From Tritrichomonas musculus (lineage: Eukaryota; Parabasalia; Tritrichomonadida; Tritrichomonadidae), in assembly GCA_039105265.1 (NCBI GenBank), contig JAPFFF010000004.1, forward strand, positions 7,173,501 through 7,237,500: DNA of 64,000 nt, read 5' to 3'. The position numbers and the translations under genes are program-made. The notes beneath the pieces were generated by a model. It was not told the DNA's origin. It worked only from the letters and a program-made list of their open reading frames with translations, and made no database searches. Positions 62,546 to 64,000 of the stretch are shown piece after piece (the first letter of the stretch is position 1; every line of letters starts with the position of its first letter).

Positions 62546-63184
62546 ATGACTTTATCAAATATTATGTTGATTGCAATTTACTCAACATTTTTGAGAGCAA
62601 CTCTGGTTAATAATACATCCTTTGAAGCTTTGAAAGAATTGCTTAATAAAAATCCACTCACAATTGAGATGAATGATTATGGAAACTTCGAAAAAGTAGG
62701 GGATATAGGAACAACTCTTCCAAGAAATGATGTTCGTATCACAACTGAACCAGGAGATATCATTTTATATTTGGGAAGCAGTCTTTGTTTATATTACAAT
62801 ACTAACACTTATACTTTTACACGAATTGGCAAATTTCAAGATGTCGCTCAAGAAGATCTCAAAAGAATCCTTGGTGATGGAAGTGTCACTGTCACTTTTT
62901 CATTGGAAAAAAAAGATGATGATAAAAGTGAAGATCCTTCAACAGACAAAGATAATACAGAAAATACTGGAAGTGATGGTAATTTATCATCTGATCATCA
63001 AGACAAAAATCCAATCGATAGCCCTGAAAAGCCATCAAGCAATAACAAATCTAAAACTGCAATAATTGCAGGAACAGTATCAGCTGCTGTTGTCGTTGTT
63101 GTTGTTATAGCAGTAATTGTAACATGTTATTTCAAAAAGGTTGCCTGTTTCAGAAAGATATCAAACTCTGAATCACAAGCCTAA
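62546..63184 (+). CDS. Secreted/membrane protein with a bacterial-type cyclophilin-like domain
   Basis: This 212-aa protein has a signal peptide at about 1-20. Residues 22-123 match the bacterial cyclophilin-like fold: NDYGNFEKVGDIGTTLPRND, RITTEPGDIILYLGSSLCLY, YTFTRIGK and LKRILGDGSVTVTFSLE. This family is common in bacterial lipoproteins and secreted proteins and is not a eukaryotic cyclophilin, so lateral acquisition from bacteria is likely. A Ser/Asp/Asn-rich stalk (124-167) leads to a transmembrane helix (170-192, Ala/Val-rich) and a short Cys/Lys tail. The added stalk and anchor make it a type I surface protein. Peptidyl-prolyl isomerase activity is not expected from what is known of this family. 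Confidence 0.85.
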   Translation: MTLSNIMLIAIYSTFLRATLVNNTSFEALKELLNKNPLTIEMNDYGNFEKVGDIGTTLPRNDVRITTEPGDIILYLGSSLCLYYNTNTYTFTRIGKFQDVAQEDLKRILGDGSVTVTFSLEKKDDDKSEDPSTDKDNTENTGSDGNLSSDHQDKNPIDSPEKPSSNNKSKTAIIAGTVSAAVVVVVVIAVIVTCYFKKVACFRKISNSESQA

Positions 63185-63420
63185 CTCAAATAACCAATTA
63201 AAAAAAATTTACATGATATACAATATTATTTGTCTTAATTTGCCTGATATATAATAATAATAATCTACTTGATTTGCATGATATATATAAATATTATTTA
63301 TCTTGATTTTCCGTTTCAGCATTTAAAACAATTTTTCTGCTCTTTAGAAAGTTTTCTACTTCTGTGTGATTCTATATGCTCACATTCTTTCGAGGCATGA
63401 TGAGCTCATTGCCAGCCAGA

Positions 63421-63788
63421 TTTCAATTCATATGGCATACCTCAGTCATAACAGCGTATCAGTGAGCAGATCATTTGCCTCTGCGTCGTATTTGTGTTTG
63501 ACCATGTTATAGCTTGTCATAACCGTTTTTTTGATAACTTTTTCTTACAAATTAGAGCTTCTCGTGAAGTCCTCTGAATAATTTGCAACAGAAATGCTTC
63601 AGTGTAGCAGCGGATTTCTTTCCACTCAAAAAATGAATGTTATAGCTAAATAAGTATTTAATTTATCTGTCAAAACGGGATCTTCAGAAAAGTATTGAAT
63701 TTTAGTTTTTTTCAGATAAGTAGATTGGAAGCTAAACTGTCTTTCCAATATATACGCTGTTATGACTGAGGCATGCCCTATGAATTTC
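63421..63788. mobile_element. Inverted-repeat element (~370 bp, MITE-like)
   Basis: The left arm 63421-63459 and right arm 63752-63788 are inverted copies sharing CCTCAGTCATAACAGCGTAT and the flanking AATTCATA(T/G)GGCAT. There is no coding capacity between them. The family is uncertain and a target duplication was not resolved. Confidence 0.65.
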
Positions 63789-63814
63789 GGGAAATGTTCA
63801 ACTCGTTAAAATTT

Positions 63815-63967
63815 CCTAAACTGCTTTTCTTTTTTGCATACAACTCAATTTTCAATTTATCATTGAAAACTAATAATTATTTATTTCAAAATTGAGTTGT
63901 TTATCTTCATTTTTCAATACTAATCCAAAAAATTGAGTTGTATGCAAAAATGACTAGCAGTTTAGGT
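63815..63967. mobile_element. Short inverted-repeat element (~153 bp, MITE-like)
   Basis: The arms 63815-63852 and 63927-63967 are inverted copies: CCTAAACTGCT at the outside, then TTTTTGCATACAACTCAATT. The AT-rich loop itself contains another AATTGAGTTGT copy at 63890-63900, so it can fold in more than one way. It directly follows the previous element. Confidence 0.65.
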
Positions 63968-64000
63968 GGGCAACAGGAATTAAGTAGGTGCCTGCGTCAA

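Overview
This window is AT-rich, gene-poor nuclear DNA of a parabasalid protist, most likely a Tritrichomonas/Trichomonas relative. The evidence is lineage-typical expanded families: BspA-like LRR_5 proteins, DUF3447-ankyrin proteins, TKL kinases joined to Sel1 and BspA repeats, BTB + F5/8C proteins and DUF4419. Genes are almost all intronless, a TCATTTT initiator-like motif lies just before several start codons, and the tRNA-Tyr has a very short intron. Names are read from motifs only; no database search was possible.

Layout. 0-10 kb: an edge gene on the minus strand, a small membrane ORF, a C2/EF-hand protein, tRNA-Tyr, a BspA-like protein, a U-box protein with a hydrophobic heptad-repeat tail, Sel1 remnants, a BTB-F5/8C protein, an eIF3j-like factor and tRNA-Arg. 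10-19 kb: a graveyard of DUF3447, RCC1-like and kinase fragments and an unknown gene hit by a 456-bp hAT MITE, plus a large intact WD-repeat protein, an integrase-core fossil and a decayed hAT transposase. 19-28 kb: a 1007-aa BspA-like protein, a second 456-bp MITE, and a DUF3447 gene followed by 3.7 kb of composite repeats (ankyrin unit + 25-bp minisatellite).

28-46 kb holds a duplicated locus. Each copy has a DUF3447 head gene followed by an array of 188-bp ankyrin units ending in a shared C-terminal cap (30.4-33.1 and 42.1-46.0 kb). Between the copies lie BspA debris, a DEAD-box helicase fused to a probable pseudokinase, and a Polinton/Maverick fossil. 46.7-64 kb: a kinase-Sel1-BspA giant, a BspA pseudogene, a DUF4419 protein, tRNA-Ser, a mariner-like remnant, a large TULIP-like + PqiA-like membrane protein, a 2.5-kb gene desert, a dead pseudokinase, a secreted bacterial-type cyclophilin-like protein and two nested inverted-repeat elements.

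The best candidate for something new is the 188-bp ankyrin array. Sixteen near-identical units differ mostly at a few codons, and those codons sit at the classic ankyrin contact positions. Every unit closes with a stop and a frame shift. The arrays could therefore be dead tandem DNA, donor cassettes for recombination into DUF3447-ankyrin genes, or a recoded gene.
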